From TMP-7 sp038212445 (GTDB lineage: Bacteria; Acidobacteriota; Terriglobia; Bryobacterales; Bryobacteraceae): a stretch of 64,000 nucleotides of DNA. Below the pieces are notes generated by a model. That model did not search any database. It was not told the DNA's origin and worked only from the letters and a program-made list of their open reading frames with translations. The stretch covers positions 124,001 through 188,000 of the forward strand of contig JBBQUM010000003.1 of the NCBI GenBank assembly GCA_038212445.1. The letters run 5' to 3'. A program made the translations under genes and the position numbers. This document shows, piece after piece, positions 38,411 through 47,103 of the stretch (position 1 is the stretch's first letter; each line of letters opens with the position of its first letter).

Positions 38411-39937
38411 ATGAGGTCGACTCAATTTGTAAGTGCGGCAGAAGCCGCGGCGATGCTGAAAGACGGCGACACTGTTGCGGTGAGCGGCAACGGCGCGGGA
38501 ATGATTTCCGCCGAGGCTGTCTTCGCCGCCATCGAAGCACGTTTTCTAGAAACAAGACATCCGCGCGACCTGACGCTCGTGCATTCATTGGGGCTGGGGG
38601 ACCGCGAGGCTCTAGGCACAAATCGTTTTGCGCACCGGGGAATGCTACGCCGGGTGATAGCGGGACACTTCACCTGGTCGCCGAAGATCCAGCAGTTAAT
38701 TCGCGACAACGAGATCGAGGCGTATTGTTTTCCCGGAGGCGCCATCCAGCACCTGCTGCGTGAGATTGGAGCGGGGCGTCCCGGGCTGTTCACACACTGC
38801 GGGCTGGGGACGTTTGTGGATCCACGCCACGACGGCGGGCGTTGCAACGAGCGCACGCGTGAAGAACTGGTGGAGGTGATTCATGTCGACGGTCGTGAGG
38901 TATTGCGATACAAGCCATTTCGGGTGGACGTGGCGATCATTCGCGGCACGTACGCCGACCGGCGCGGCAACATCAGTCCGGAGGAAGAGGCCATCGACAT
39001 GGATATCCACACCATGGCGCTGGCGGCGCATAACAGCGGAGGGCGTGTGATTGCTCAGGTCCGCCAAGTGGTGGAAACCGGAGTACTGCATTCGCGGCGT
39101 GTGCGTGTGCCTGGAATTATGGTGGACGCGGTGGTGGAGGAACCGGCGCAGGAGTTGTTTTACGGCTTGCCCTACGATCCAACGGTGAGTGGGTCGGCAC
39201 GGGCGTCGGAAGTCGGCCCGGTGCAGATTCCCTCAAAACTGGAGCGGCGGATTGTCGCGCGGCGGGCGGCTTTGGAAATTCAACCCGGGACGTCGTTGAA
39301 TTTCGGATTCGGAATGCCGGGAGGAATCTTCGGTGTAATCGCGGAGCGGGGTAGCGGCGGTGATCTCTGGATGAGCGTGGAGCAGGGCACTCACAACGGG
39401 CAGATGCTCGACGACCGCCTGTTTGGCGCCGCGCGCAACACGGACGCGATTGTGCCGTCGATTGAGCAGTTCGACTACTACAGCGGCGGCGGCATCGACA
39501 TCACCTTTCTCGGTATGGGTGAAGCGGACGCCGAAGGCAATGTGAACGTCTCGCACCTGGGCGGAAACCTGATTGGTCCGGGCGGCTTTATCGAAATCGC
39601 ACAGAATGCCAAGAAGGTAGTATTCTGCGGCACGTTCGATGCTCAAGGGACGCGTCTTGAGTGGTCCGGCGGGCAGTTGCGGATTGTGAATCCTGGGCGA
39701 GTCCGCAAGTTCGTGAAGCAGGTGGAGCGAATAACTTTCTCGGCACGCTATGCGCGGGCTAGCGGCCAGGAAGTGATGTACATCACCGAGCGCGCGGTGT
39801 TCCGGCTAGGCGAGAAGGGAATGGAGCTTATTGAAATTGCGCCCGGCATCGAAGTCGCGCGCGACATCCTGCCGTTCATGGACTTTCGGCCGGGTATTTC
39901 CAAGGTCGCGAGGATGCCGGTGGAAGTTTTTGGCTAG
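38411..39937 (+). CDS. Family I CoA-transferase (acetate/propionate/3-oxoacid type)
   Basis: 508 residues with alpha and beta halves fused, as in YdiF/propionate CoA-transferase. The N-terminal half has DGDTVAVSGNGAGMIS and the Gly-rich GGAIQHLLREIGAGRPGLFT; the C-terminal half has the catalytic glutamate in MSVEQGTHNG and GGGIDITFLGMGEADAEGN. It moves CoA between acyl groups and carboxylates. The start at 38411 follows the hydratase stop by four bases; an in-frame upstream start would overlap it. The TAG stop is inside the CTAG that opens palindromic element copy C. Confidence 0.93.
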   Translation: MRSTQFVSAAEAAAMLKDGDTVAVSGNGAGMISAEAVFAAIEARFLETRHPRDLTLVHSLGLGDREALGTNRFAHRGMLRRVIAGHFTWSPKIQQLIRDNEIEAYCFPGGAIQHLLREIGAGRPGLFTHCGLGTFVDPRHDGGRCNERTREELVEVIHVDGREVLRYKPFRVDVAIIRGTYADRRGNISPEEEAIDMDIHTMALAAHNSGGRVIAQVRQVVETGVLHSRRVRVPGIMVDAVVEEPAQELFYGLPYDPTVSGSARASEVGPVQIPSKLERRIVARRAALEIQPGTSLNFGFGMPGGIFGVIAERGSGGDLWMSVEQGTHNGQMLDDRLFGAARNTDAIVPSIEQFDYYSGGGIDITFLGMGEADAEGNVNVSHLGGNLIGPGGFIEIAQNAKKVVFCGTFDAQGTRLEWSGGQLRIVNPGRVRKFVKQVERITFSARYARASGQEVMYITERAVFRLGEKGMELIEIAPGIEVARDILPFMDFRPGISKVARMPVEVFG

Positions 39938-40090
39938 GTGCCGGCGGCGGAAGTGGTGCAGGCGGGAAAAGCAGGACAGACAGCCCTTTTCGCTCTTGGC
40001 GAATTTCTGATTCTGGAGGGGTGGCAATGGGCGAAAACGGTGTCAGTCCCTGGCTTTTCCGAATTGGGGCTTTCGCCCACGAGCGGCTAG
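39934..40090 (+). repeat. Palindromic dispersed element, copy C
   Basis: 149 internal bases between CTAG (39934-39937) and CTAG (40087-40090). The left CTAG carries the stop of the CoA-transferase; the right carries the stop of the reductase on the other strand. It shares GGAAAAGCAGGACAGACA near its start and TGTCAGTCCCTGGCTTTTCC near its end with copy A, and lines up with copy B without a net length change. Without the element and one CTAG, both convergent genes would end on one shared CTAG. Confidence 0.9.
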
Positions 40091-41223
40091 CTCTCTTTGC
40101 GAATGACAGCGCCGGCGAATGCGCGTACGTACTGTTTGGGAGCTTCTATCTTCGCGCCGAGCGCGTGAGCGGCATGGATGGCGAAATAGGGATCGCGAAG
40201 CATTTCGCGCGCAAGCAGGACCACATCCGCTTGTCCGGAAGCGACGATTTCTTCTGCCTGACGCGCCTCGGTGATCAGTCCGACAGCGCCCGTCAGCAGG
40301 CCCGTCTCCCGGCGAATCCGCTCGGCGAAAGGAACTTGATAGCCGGGCGCCACCGGGATTTTAGCTTTCAGCGCGTTGCCGCCTGAGGACGCATCGATCA
40401 AATCGACTCCGAGCGGTTGTACGCGGCGCGCAAGTTCTACCGAGTCGTCGAGAGTCCAGCCGCCTTCGACATACTCGGTGGCGGAGATTCGAAGAAATAG
40501 CGGGCGAGCCGGGCCTAGTTTGGCGCGTACGGCGGTTACGATCTCGAGCAGGAAACGCATGCGATTGTCGAACGAGCCGCCGTACTGGTCGGTCCGGTGA
40601 TTGGAGAGAGGCGAGAGGAATTCGTTGATGAGGTAGCCATGCGCGCCGTGAATTTCAACGACTTCGAAACCTGCGGTGAGTGCGCGGCTGGTGGCGGTGG
40701 CGAAGGCGTCTACCAAGCCGTGGATTTCGGTTTCCGATAGTTCGCGGGGAGCGGGGTCAGCTTCGCGGAACGGTATCGGGCTTGGTGCGACAGCCTGCCA
40801 GCCGTTCGGCTGACCGGTAGCGATGGCATTGCCGCCGTCCCAAGGGAGTTGCGAACTTGCCTTGCGTCCAGCGTGCGCCAACTGGATTCCAGGCACCGCG
40901 CCCTGGCTCTTGATGAACGTGGTGATGCGCTTAAGGAACGAGACGTGGTCGTCCTTCCAAATGCCAAGATCGCCGAAGGTAATCCGGCCGTCAGCCGCAA
41001 CCGCGGTGGCCTCGGCAATTACGAGGCCGGCGCCGCCCACCGCACGGCTGCCAAGGTGCACCAGATGCCAATCGTTCGCAAACCCGTCGTCACTTGAGTA
41101 CTCGCACATCGGAGAGACAGCGATACGGTTAGGCAGCGTCACGTCACGGATTTTCAGTGGTGTGAAAAGTGTCGACGTGGCCGGCTGCGGCTTCTCTTGG
41201 GATTGCGCTTCCATAACCTTCAT
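40087..41223 (-). CDS. Old-yellow-enzyme-type NAD(P)H:flavin oxidoreductase (YqjM-like)
   Basis: 378 residues of the FMN-binding TIM-barrel old yellow enzyme family. The class is thermophilic-like/YqjM: SPMCEYSSDDG has the cysteine that tunes FMN potential and the catalytic Tyr, then QLAHAGRKAS, EIHGAHGYLINEFLSP (the His pair that binds the substrate carbonyl), QYGGSFDNRMRFLLEI and the C-terminal ARQAEEIVASGQADVV. Such enzymes reduce activated C=C bonds of enones or xenobiotics. No partner gene is adjacent; the operon upstream on this strand is the TonB receptor, not obviously linked. Confidence 0.94.
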   Translation of the reverse strand: MKVMEAQSQEKPQPATSTLFTPLKIRDVTLPNRIAVSPMCEYSSDDGFANDWHLVHLGSRAVGGAGLVIAEATAVAADGRITFGDLGIWKDDHVSFLKRITTFIKSQGAVPGIQLAHAGRKASSQLPWDGGNAIATGQPNGWQAVAPSPIPFREADPAPRELSETEIHGLVDAFATATSRALTAGFEVVEIHGAHGYLINEFLSPLSNHRTDQYGGSFDNRMRFLLEIVTAVRAKLGPARPLFLRISATEYVEGGWTLDDSVELARRVQPLGVDLIDASSGGNALKAKIPVAPGYQVPFAERIRRETGLLTGAVGLITEARQAEEIVASGQADVVLLAREMLRDPYFAIHAAHALGAKIEAPKQYVRAFAGAVIRKES

Positions 41224-41283
41224 AACTATCGAGATGATCCTCTTCGCAAGAATGCTTCAACTCAATTTCGCACACGGGCGAAG

Positions 41284-44200
41284 TTAAAAGCTGTATTTCA
41301 CGCCGAATTGAATTAAGCGAGGCGCCACGGCTGTCTGGGTAATGACGCCGAAACTGGCTGTTCGGAACGTGGTCCCCGGATTGGCGAATTGCGGGTGGTT
41401 CAACGCGTTATAGAACTCCACGCGCAGGGCGAGTTCGGCGCCTTCACGCAATCCGCCGACGCGGGAACGCTTGCCGAGCGAGAGGTCGGAGTTCACCTGA
41501 CCAGGTCCATTGAGGATGCTCTGGCCGGCGGCTCCGTAGCCTGCCGAGCCGTCGGCGCCAAGCACCAGAGGAGAGCAGATGGCGGACGTATCGATCCAGC
41601 GGTCGAGGCGAGAGGCGGGACTCCCGGTAGTAGTCAAGGATGAGTAGGTCGCGCCCGGACACAGAGTAACAGTGGAAGTGGCGGCGCGGCCGTAGACGGT
41701 ACCGCCGTTGGGATCAGTGAGCGTCATGGGCAGTCCGCTTTGAACGAGCACGATGCCGGTAAGCGACCAGCCCTGGGTGAGTGCATGCTGGAGGCGGGAG
41801 ACGCCGGCCGGGAGCGCGAGCTGATAGTCGAAGTTCGTGATCAGCCGGTGAGTGCGGTCGAATGCGGCGCGGGCCTTGCTCAACGCGAGATTGTTCTGAT
41901 CGTTCAGCACCGTCAGGTTGTTCTCTGCCTTGGAGAATGTGTAGGCCGTCTGGAACGTCAGCCCCTTGGACAACTGCTTCCGGAGCGTGGTCTGCATGCT
42001 GTGATACCAGGACTGGCCGGTGAACTCGCTGGTGAGCAGCGCGGTCTGCGTTTCGCCGAGGACCGGCACGCGCTGGGCAGAGTTGGCGGATGTATTGGTG
42101 ACGATGCAATGACCGGCCACTCCGTCATAGCCGCAGTTGATGGGTTGGGCGGCACTGGCGAGCAGAGGCTGGTTCAAGCCGCGCGCGAGCAGCAACTGAT
42201 TGCCGTATGAGCCAACATAACCGAGGTCGAGCGACAGATTGGCGGGCAGGCGGAGCTTCGTGGTGAGATTCCACTGCTGAAGTCGCGGGACCGTGTATTC
42301 CGGGCCGGCGATGCGGTCGGAGAGTTGGGAAGTGAGCGTGCGAGGCACGAAGCCCAGCGTTGTAGTGGGAAACGGCTTGGCGAACGTCGAGAGATTGTTA
42401 CTCGTATCGCTGTTAGTGAAGCCTTGAGCGAATGGTGCTGAGGTGAATAGCGGAGCAGTGGAGGCGTTGCCGCTGTACGGCGGATTCTGGAAGAACCAGC
42501 CGTAGCCACCGCCGACGACGACGCGTCCGCTTGAGCCGAACGGCTGCCAGGCGAAACCTAGCCGGGGAGCGAACTTGCCGAGAGGCGCGCCGTTGTCGTA
42601 AAAGCTCTTGGAGGAACGAAGAGTGACGCCGTCTGGAGGCGGTCCGAACGGTTTGCCGGTATAAGGATTGACGAGGCCTGGATCGTAATTCGCGGCCACC
42701 GTGTTACCTGCGAGTGTGCCGCCCGCCGGGGGAAGCGCGAACTGACGGAGCAGGGCAAGCGACGCATTGCCGATGGTGCCGGCTTCGTCGATGGAAGGGC
42801 CAATGTATTCCCAACGCAGTCCAACGTTGGCGGTGAAGCGGGTAGTCAGCTTAATATCGTCCTGCAGGAAGACGGCGCCGTAATTGCGGCGGTAACGATA
42901 CTCCACTTCGCCGTTCGGACCCACGCCCTCGTTCGCCTGTACGCTTTGAATGTTGCCGCGGCCGGTAGGGCTGAGATTGTCGAGTGCGCTAAGTCCAACG
43001 AGGAAGTCCTCGAAGGTTTGGAAGGTGATTTTGCCGCGTGCGCCGCCGGTGTCGGAGCGGCCGTTGAACTGATTGAGAAAGAAGCCGCCGCCGCGAAGGC
43101 GATGCTTCCCGCGCACCCAGGTCAGATTGTCGGCCCAGGACATGGTACGCGTCTCGAAGTGGTTGTCGTTGGGATCGGATCCGAACAAACGGAAGGAACC
43201 CATGGGTCCCAGGACAGTGATCTCAGGGGCGAGAGCGAACAGCGGATCGACGGCCGTCATGCCGACATCGGAGGCTGCAGGAATGCCGACACCGTGGGTG
43301 TCGGTGCGATTGCGGGTGAACGTCATCACCGCTTCGTTGACGGTATTGGCGGTGGCCTGGGTGGTGAGGCGCAGGCTGGACGCGACGTCGGTGGCGGCGA
43401 GTGCCTGTGGAGCGCCGAAGCCTGGCACGATGGGAGCGCCGGGATAACCGCCGGGCGAGCCGAACGTGCGGAGCTGGTCCACCGTCGCCGCGAAAACGCG
43501 TGCCGATAGGGTATTCTTCGGCGACCTGACGTAGTCGCCATTGCCGAGATAGTGATGCTCGTTGTAGGTGGACGGCATGCTGTAGGTGGAGAAGCCAAGT
43601 CCTGCGTTGGGGCCACCGGTAACGATTGTTTGAGGGGTGGGGATGAGGTAGCGGCCGTCGGGGCCTTTCATCTGGAGCAGGCGGAGAGCGACGGGATTAA
43701 TGGGAGCGGTGGCGCTGGTGCTTTGATTGGTGCAGTCGAGTTGTTTGCCGCCGGCGTAGGTTTGATAACGGGAGTCGGCGGCATGCTGGGCGGCGCAGAA
43801 TTGAGAGGCGAGGTTGGCAGCCGAGCGGTCGTCGGTAAGTCCTGGGAGGATGAGATTCGATATTGACGTGGTGTCGAGACCGTTCACCTGCCGCGTTCCC
43901 TGATAGGAAGCGAAAAAGAAGAGCTTGTTGCGCCTGACAGGGCCGCCGGCCGTAGCGCCGAATTGATTCTGCTTGAGGTGGGGCTTAGGCTGTCCGGTGG
44001 AGTTCCTGAAGAACGCGTTGGCATTGAACATGTCGTTGCGGAGAAACTCCCAGAGATTCCCGTGAAAGCCGTTGTCGCCGCGCTTGGTCATCAGGTTCGT
44101 GTTGGGGACCATCGCGCCAAACATGGCATCGTTCTGCGAAGTTTGGATTTTGAACTCAGATATCGCGTCAGGGTTCGGGACGGTGCTGGGAGCGTAGGAG

Positions 44201-44775
44201 CCGTCCACGGTGTAGCCGCCTGCCGTCGTGTTGCCGTTCACGTTGACGCTCGGGGTGCCGCGGCCGAGCGTACCGGCATTGTTCACGCTGGCAACCGAGC
44301 CGGATGACATGGAGAGCACCTGGGTGAAGTTTCGGGTGTTCAACGGTACGGCGGTGATGGTCTTTTGGTCCACCAGCGTGCCGGTGGACGGCGCAGCCGC
44401 GCGTAGATGACACTGACAGGCGGCCACGACCGTTGAATCGCCGGGTTCGAGTACCGCCTCGAGAACGGGCAATTCGGAGGCGTTGAGCGTCAGTTGCTCC
44501 ATCCGGGCAGTCTTGAAGCCGTCGCGAGAGAATTCAATTTCATAAGAGCCGGGAGGCAGCAGCGAGAAATGGAACTCGCCGGCGGCGCCTGCGACGGCGA
44601 CTTGCTTTTCACCGGTGGCCGCGTTCAATAGCCTGATGGAAACGCCGGCCAGGTGTGCACCCGCCGGATCTACTACTATGCCTTCGAGAGCGCCGGCGGC
44701 GCCTGTTTGCGCATGCACCGACATTGAGGCGAATGCGAAGACAAAGAGGGCGATAATTCCGCGGTTGAGAAACAC
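41284..44775 (-). CDS. TonB-dependent receptor with carboxypeptidase-regulatory-like domain
   Basis: 1163 residues from a GTG at 44775, which has GGAG nine bases upstream and gives a good signal peptide (FLNRGIIALFVFAFASMSV). A longer frame to 44958 would overlap the divergent gene. Residues 25-110 form a CarboxypepD_reg domain (GIVVDPAGAHLAGVSIRLL, LPPGSYEIEFSRDGFKT). A plug domain (about 130-300; TAVPLNTRNFTQVLSMSSG) and a 22-strand beta-barrel ending in LIQFGVKYSF follow. It is the characteristic acidobacterial outer-membrane receptor type. The ligand is unknown. It is divergent from the GH38-like gene, so it may import a glycan released by that enzyme; this is inference. No ExbB/ExbD or TonB genes are nearby. 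Confidence 0.93.
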   Translation of the reverse strand: MFLNRGIIALFVFAFASMSVHAQTGAAGALEGIVVDPAGAHLAGVSIRLLNAATGEKQVAVAGAAGEFHFSLLPPGSYEIEFSRDGFKTARMEQLTLNASELPVLEAVLEPGDSTVVAACQCHLRAAAPSTGTLVDQKTITAVPLNTRNFTQVLSMSSGSVASVNNAGTLGRGTPSVNVNGNTTAGGYTVDGSYAPSTVPNPDAISEFKIQTSQNDAMFGAMVPNTNLMTKRGDNGFHGNLWEFLRNDMFNANAFFRNSTGQPKPHLKQNQFGATAGGPVRRNKLFFFASYQGTRQVNGLDTTSISNLILPGLTDDRSAANLASQFCAAQHAADSRYQTYAGGKQLDCTNQSTSATAPINPVALRLLQMKGPDGRYLIPTPQTIVTGGPNAGLGFSTYSMPSTYNEHHYLGNGDYVRSPKNTLSARVFAATVDQLRTFGSPGGYPGAPIVPGFGAPQALAATDVASSLRLTTQATANTVNEAVMTFTRNRTDTHGVGIPAASDVGMTAVDPLFALAPEITVLGPMGSFRLFGSDPNDNHFETRTMSWADNLTWVRGKHRLRGGGFFLNQFNGRSDTGGARGKITFQTFEDFLVGLSALDNLSPTGRGNIQSVQANEGVGPNGEVEYRYRRNYGAVFLQDDIKLTTRFTANVGLRWEYIGPSIDEAGTIGNASLALLRQFALPPAGGTLAGNTVAANYDPGLVNPYTGKPFGPPPDGVTLRSSKSFYDNGAPLGKFAPRLGFAWQPFGSSGRVVVGGGYGWFFQNPPYSGNASTAPLFTSAPFAQGFTNSDTSNNLSTFAKPFPTTTLGFVPRTLTSQLSDRIAGPEYTVPRLQQWNLTTKLRLPANLSLDLGYVGSYGNQLLLARGLNQPLLASAAQPINCGYDGVAGHCIVTNTSANSAQRVPVLGETQTALLTSEFTGQSWYHSMQTTLRKQLSKGLTFQTAYTFSKAENNLTVLNDQNNLALSKARAAFDRTHRLITNFDYQLALPAGVSRLQHALTQGWSLTGIVLVQSGLPMTLTDPNGGTVYGRAATSTVTLCPGATYSSLTTTGSPASRLDRWIDTSAICSPLVLGADGSAGYGAAGQSILNGPGQVNSDLSLGKRSRVGGLREGAELALRVEFYNALNHPQFANPGTTFRTASFGVITQTAVAPRLIQFGVKYSF

Positions 44776-44860
44776 TCGGATAGGACTCCTGAGGGCTAAA
44801 TCGGATTCTATCACCTGAAACTCGATTAACTTCTGTTTTGACTGATAGGATGAATGCGCG

Positions 44861-47059
44861 ATGAACCGGAGACAGTTCCTGCTCGGCGCGCCCGCGCTTG
44901 CTGTGGCATCCGAGGTAGCCGGCGCCCGCACCTTCCGCAAGATCCGCCACGTTGACATCGTCCATCACACTCACACCGACGTCGGGTATACCGATTTGCC
45001 TGTTGTCGTAAGGGAATTACAGAAGGAATACATCGACCGTGCGATGGCCGCCTGCCGTGCCGACGCGCGCTTCCGCTGGACGGTTGAATCGCTGCTCGAG
45101 ATGGATGACTGGTGGCGCGATGCAATGCCTGTTCGCCGCCAGGAGTTTCTGAGGCTCGTCGACGCCGGCAGCATCGACGTCATGGGAATGCCGTTTAATC
45201 AGACCCCATTTCTCAACGCCCGGCAATGGCGTCAAATGATGTCCTGGATTCCTCAGTCGCTGTGGAAGCAACTGCGCATTCGCGCGGCGATGCAGAACGA
45301 CGTCAACGGCATGCCTCGCGCGGGCGCCAAGGCGCTGCTTGATGCGGGCATCAGCCATCTGCTGATGGGGCTTAACGCAGATAGCGGAGGTCCACCGTTT
45401 GCCCGGCCGTCGGCGTTCTGGTGGAAGCAGCCGGACGGGCGGAGGATGTTCGTCTGGCATGGTGAGCACTATGGAAGTTCGATGGCGTACCTTGCCGCCG
45501 CCCGCGATGGCGACCGGTTGCGTGACGACGAAGAGTCTGTGCGCGCTGCCCACGCGGGTCTTGTCACTCGGATGCAGAAGATCGAGCAAGGCGGCTATCC
45601 CTACGACCGTCTGATCCTCACGTTCACGCATCCGCGTATGTACGATAACGGCTGGCCATTCCCGACGCTCGCGCCGTTTATTGCGTCCTGGAACCGTTTG
45701 GCGCTTGAGCCGTCGCTTCGCCTCGCCAACGCCACTACCGCAGTCTTCGAAATGGAAAAGGCCATCGGCGCGGTGGCGCCGGAGCGGTCTGGGGAGTGGA
45801 CGGACTGGTGGGCGAACGGCGATGCATCGGGTCCACGGGAGGTGGCTGCGAGCCGGCGGGCCAAGCGCGATCTCGCGGTGGCAGAGTCGGCGGCGTTTGG
45901 TCCGATGCCTGAGTCGGGCAAGCCGCTAGTAGAGAAGGTCCTACGGGATTTGTGTCTGTTTGACGAGCACACCTGGGGCGCCAGCGATAGCATTTCCGCG
46001 CCGTATTCGCTCAACACGCAGGGGCAGACCGTGGAAAAGAGCGATCTTGCATATCGTCCAATGGGGCTGGCGGATTTGCTAGTGCGGCGTCGCGTGGAGA
46101 CGGCGCTGCAGTCGCGGGCAGCAGGCGTCTATGCGATCAACGCCAGCGGCGAAGAACTCAGCGGTTGGGCCAACGTCAAAGGCGAAGCTAAGGCGCGGCG
46201 TGTGTGGTTGGAGAAGTTGCCGCCGCATTCGCTCCAGCAGTGTCCGGATGAGCCGCCGACGTCCACGGATCTGCCGGAGATCCGACTGGATGCGAATGGT
46301 TGGCCTCAGGCGGTGACGTGGCCGGGCATGCGGAGTCCGTTATTTGACGGCGCGCTGGCAAACTTTCTTGCGGTGGATTTCGTGCCTCCGGCCGACCGCC
46401 GCACCATACTCCGGTTGCATTCCGACTGGAACGCGGAGAGGCGGCGAGCCGCGATCCGCGAGACGCCGGCAGCCTACGGAGCGTCGCAAACACGAGAGAC
46501 TGCGCACACGCTGGTGTACGAGCAGGAGGTGCGGCACTCGCGACTGGCGAACGCCAAACGCACGGTAGAGCTATGGCGCGGTGAACCGCGGGTCCGCGTG
46601 ACAGTCCAATTCGATCGCATTTCCTCGATTGCGCCCGAAGTCCTGTTTCTCGACTTCGCGTTTCCGGTTGGAGTGCCGTTACCGGTTTTCGCGAGCGGCG
46701 GCATGCCCTACACTCCTTATCGCGACCAGCTTCCAGGATCGTGCCGCGACTACTTCGGCATCGACGGTTGGGCGCACTACGCGATGCCGGAAGGGCATTG
46801 GCTCTGGGTGACGCGCGACGCGCCGCTGGTGGCAGTCGGCGGACCGCACGTGGTGGAGCGCCATCAGCAGGAACCTGCTGACCACAGGCGTATTCTCGCG
46901 ATGGTCTTCGACAATTGCTGGCACACGAATTTTGTCGCCGACAGCCACGGGACCATGGAATTTCAATTCGACCTGGTTTGGCGGGCACGTCTGGAACGTC
47001 CGGCTGAACTCGCGGCAGCGTTGAGCACGGACCCCATCGTGTACCGGCACAACGGCTGA
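44861..47059 (+). CDS. GH38-like (alpha-mannosidase superfamily, DUF5054) exported glycosidase
   Basis: 732 residues with a twin-arginine-like signal (MNRRQFLLGAPALAVASEVA). The N-terminal catalytic region has VDIVHHTHTDVGYTDLP, a relative of the GH38 HxHxDxGW zinc site, and MGMPFNQTPFLNARQW. Middle and C-terminal beta domains follow. GH38 proteins retain a nucleophile Asp and cleave alpha-mannosides; this DUF5054-type branch has diverged and its substrate is not established. It is divergent from the TonB-dependent receptor with 85 bases between starts, which suggests shared control and a shared substrate. A metalloprotease gene follows after 44 bases. Confidence 0.8.
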   Translation: MNRRQFLLGAPALAVASEVAGARTFRKIRHVDIVHHTHTDVGYTDLPVVVRELQKEYIDRAMAACRADARFRWTVESLLEMDDWWRDAMPVRRQEFLRLVDAGSIDVMGMPFNQTPFLNARQWRQMMSWIPQSLWKQLRIRAAMQNDVNGMPRAGAKALLDAGISHLLMGLNADSGGPPFARPSAFWWKQPDGRRMFVWHGEHYGSSMAYLAAARDGDRLRDDEESVRAAHAGLVTRMQKIEQGGYPYDRLILTFTHPRMYDNGWPFPTLAPFIASWNRLALEPSLRLANATTAVFEMEKAIGAVAPERSGEWTDWWANGDASGPREVAASRRAKRDLAVAESAAFGPMPESGKPLVEKVLRDLCLFDEHTWGASDSISAPYSLNTQGQTVEKSDLAYRPMGLADLLVRRRVETALQSRAAGVYAINASGEELSGWANVKGEAKARRVWLEKLPPHSLQQCPDEPPTSTDLPEIRLDANGWPQAVTWPGMRSPLFDGALANFLAVDFVPPADRRTILRLHSDWNAERRRAAIRETPAAYGASQTRETAHTLVYEQEVRHSRLANAKRTVELWRGEPRVRVTVQFDRISSIAPEVLFLDFAFPVGVPLPVFASGGMPYTPYRDQLPGSCRDYFGIDGWAHYAMPEGHWLWVTRDAPLVAVGGPHVVERHQQEPADHRRILAMVFDNCWHTNFVADSHGTMEFQFDLVWRARLERPAELAAALSTDPIVYRHNG

Positions 47060-47103
47060 TACCGGTCACGCACCCTTTAGAATATTCCTGAGGGACTCCA
47101 ACC

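Noticed and set aside
38411..39937. Separate scoA and scoB genes
   Set aside because: A single frame covers both halves with the catalytic Glu in the second; there is no internal stop or restart.
41740..42210. Plus-strand frame opposite the TonB-dependent receptor
   Set aside because: The receptor barrel ends correctly with an aromatic terminal residue and spans the region without break; the opposite frame has no motif.
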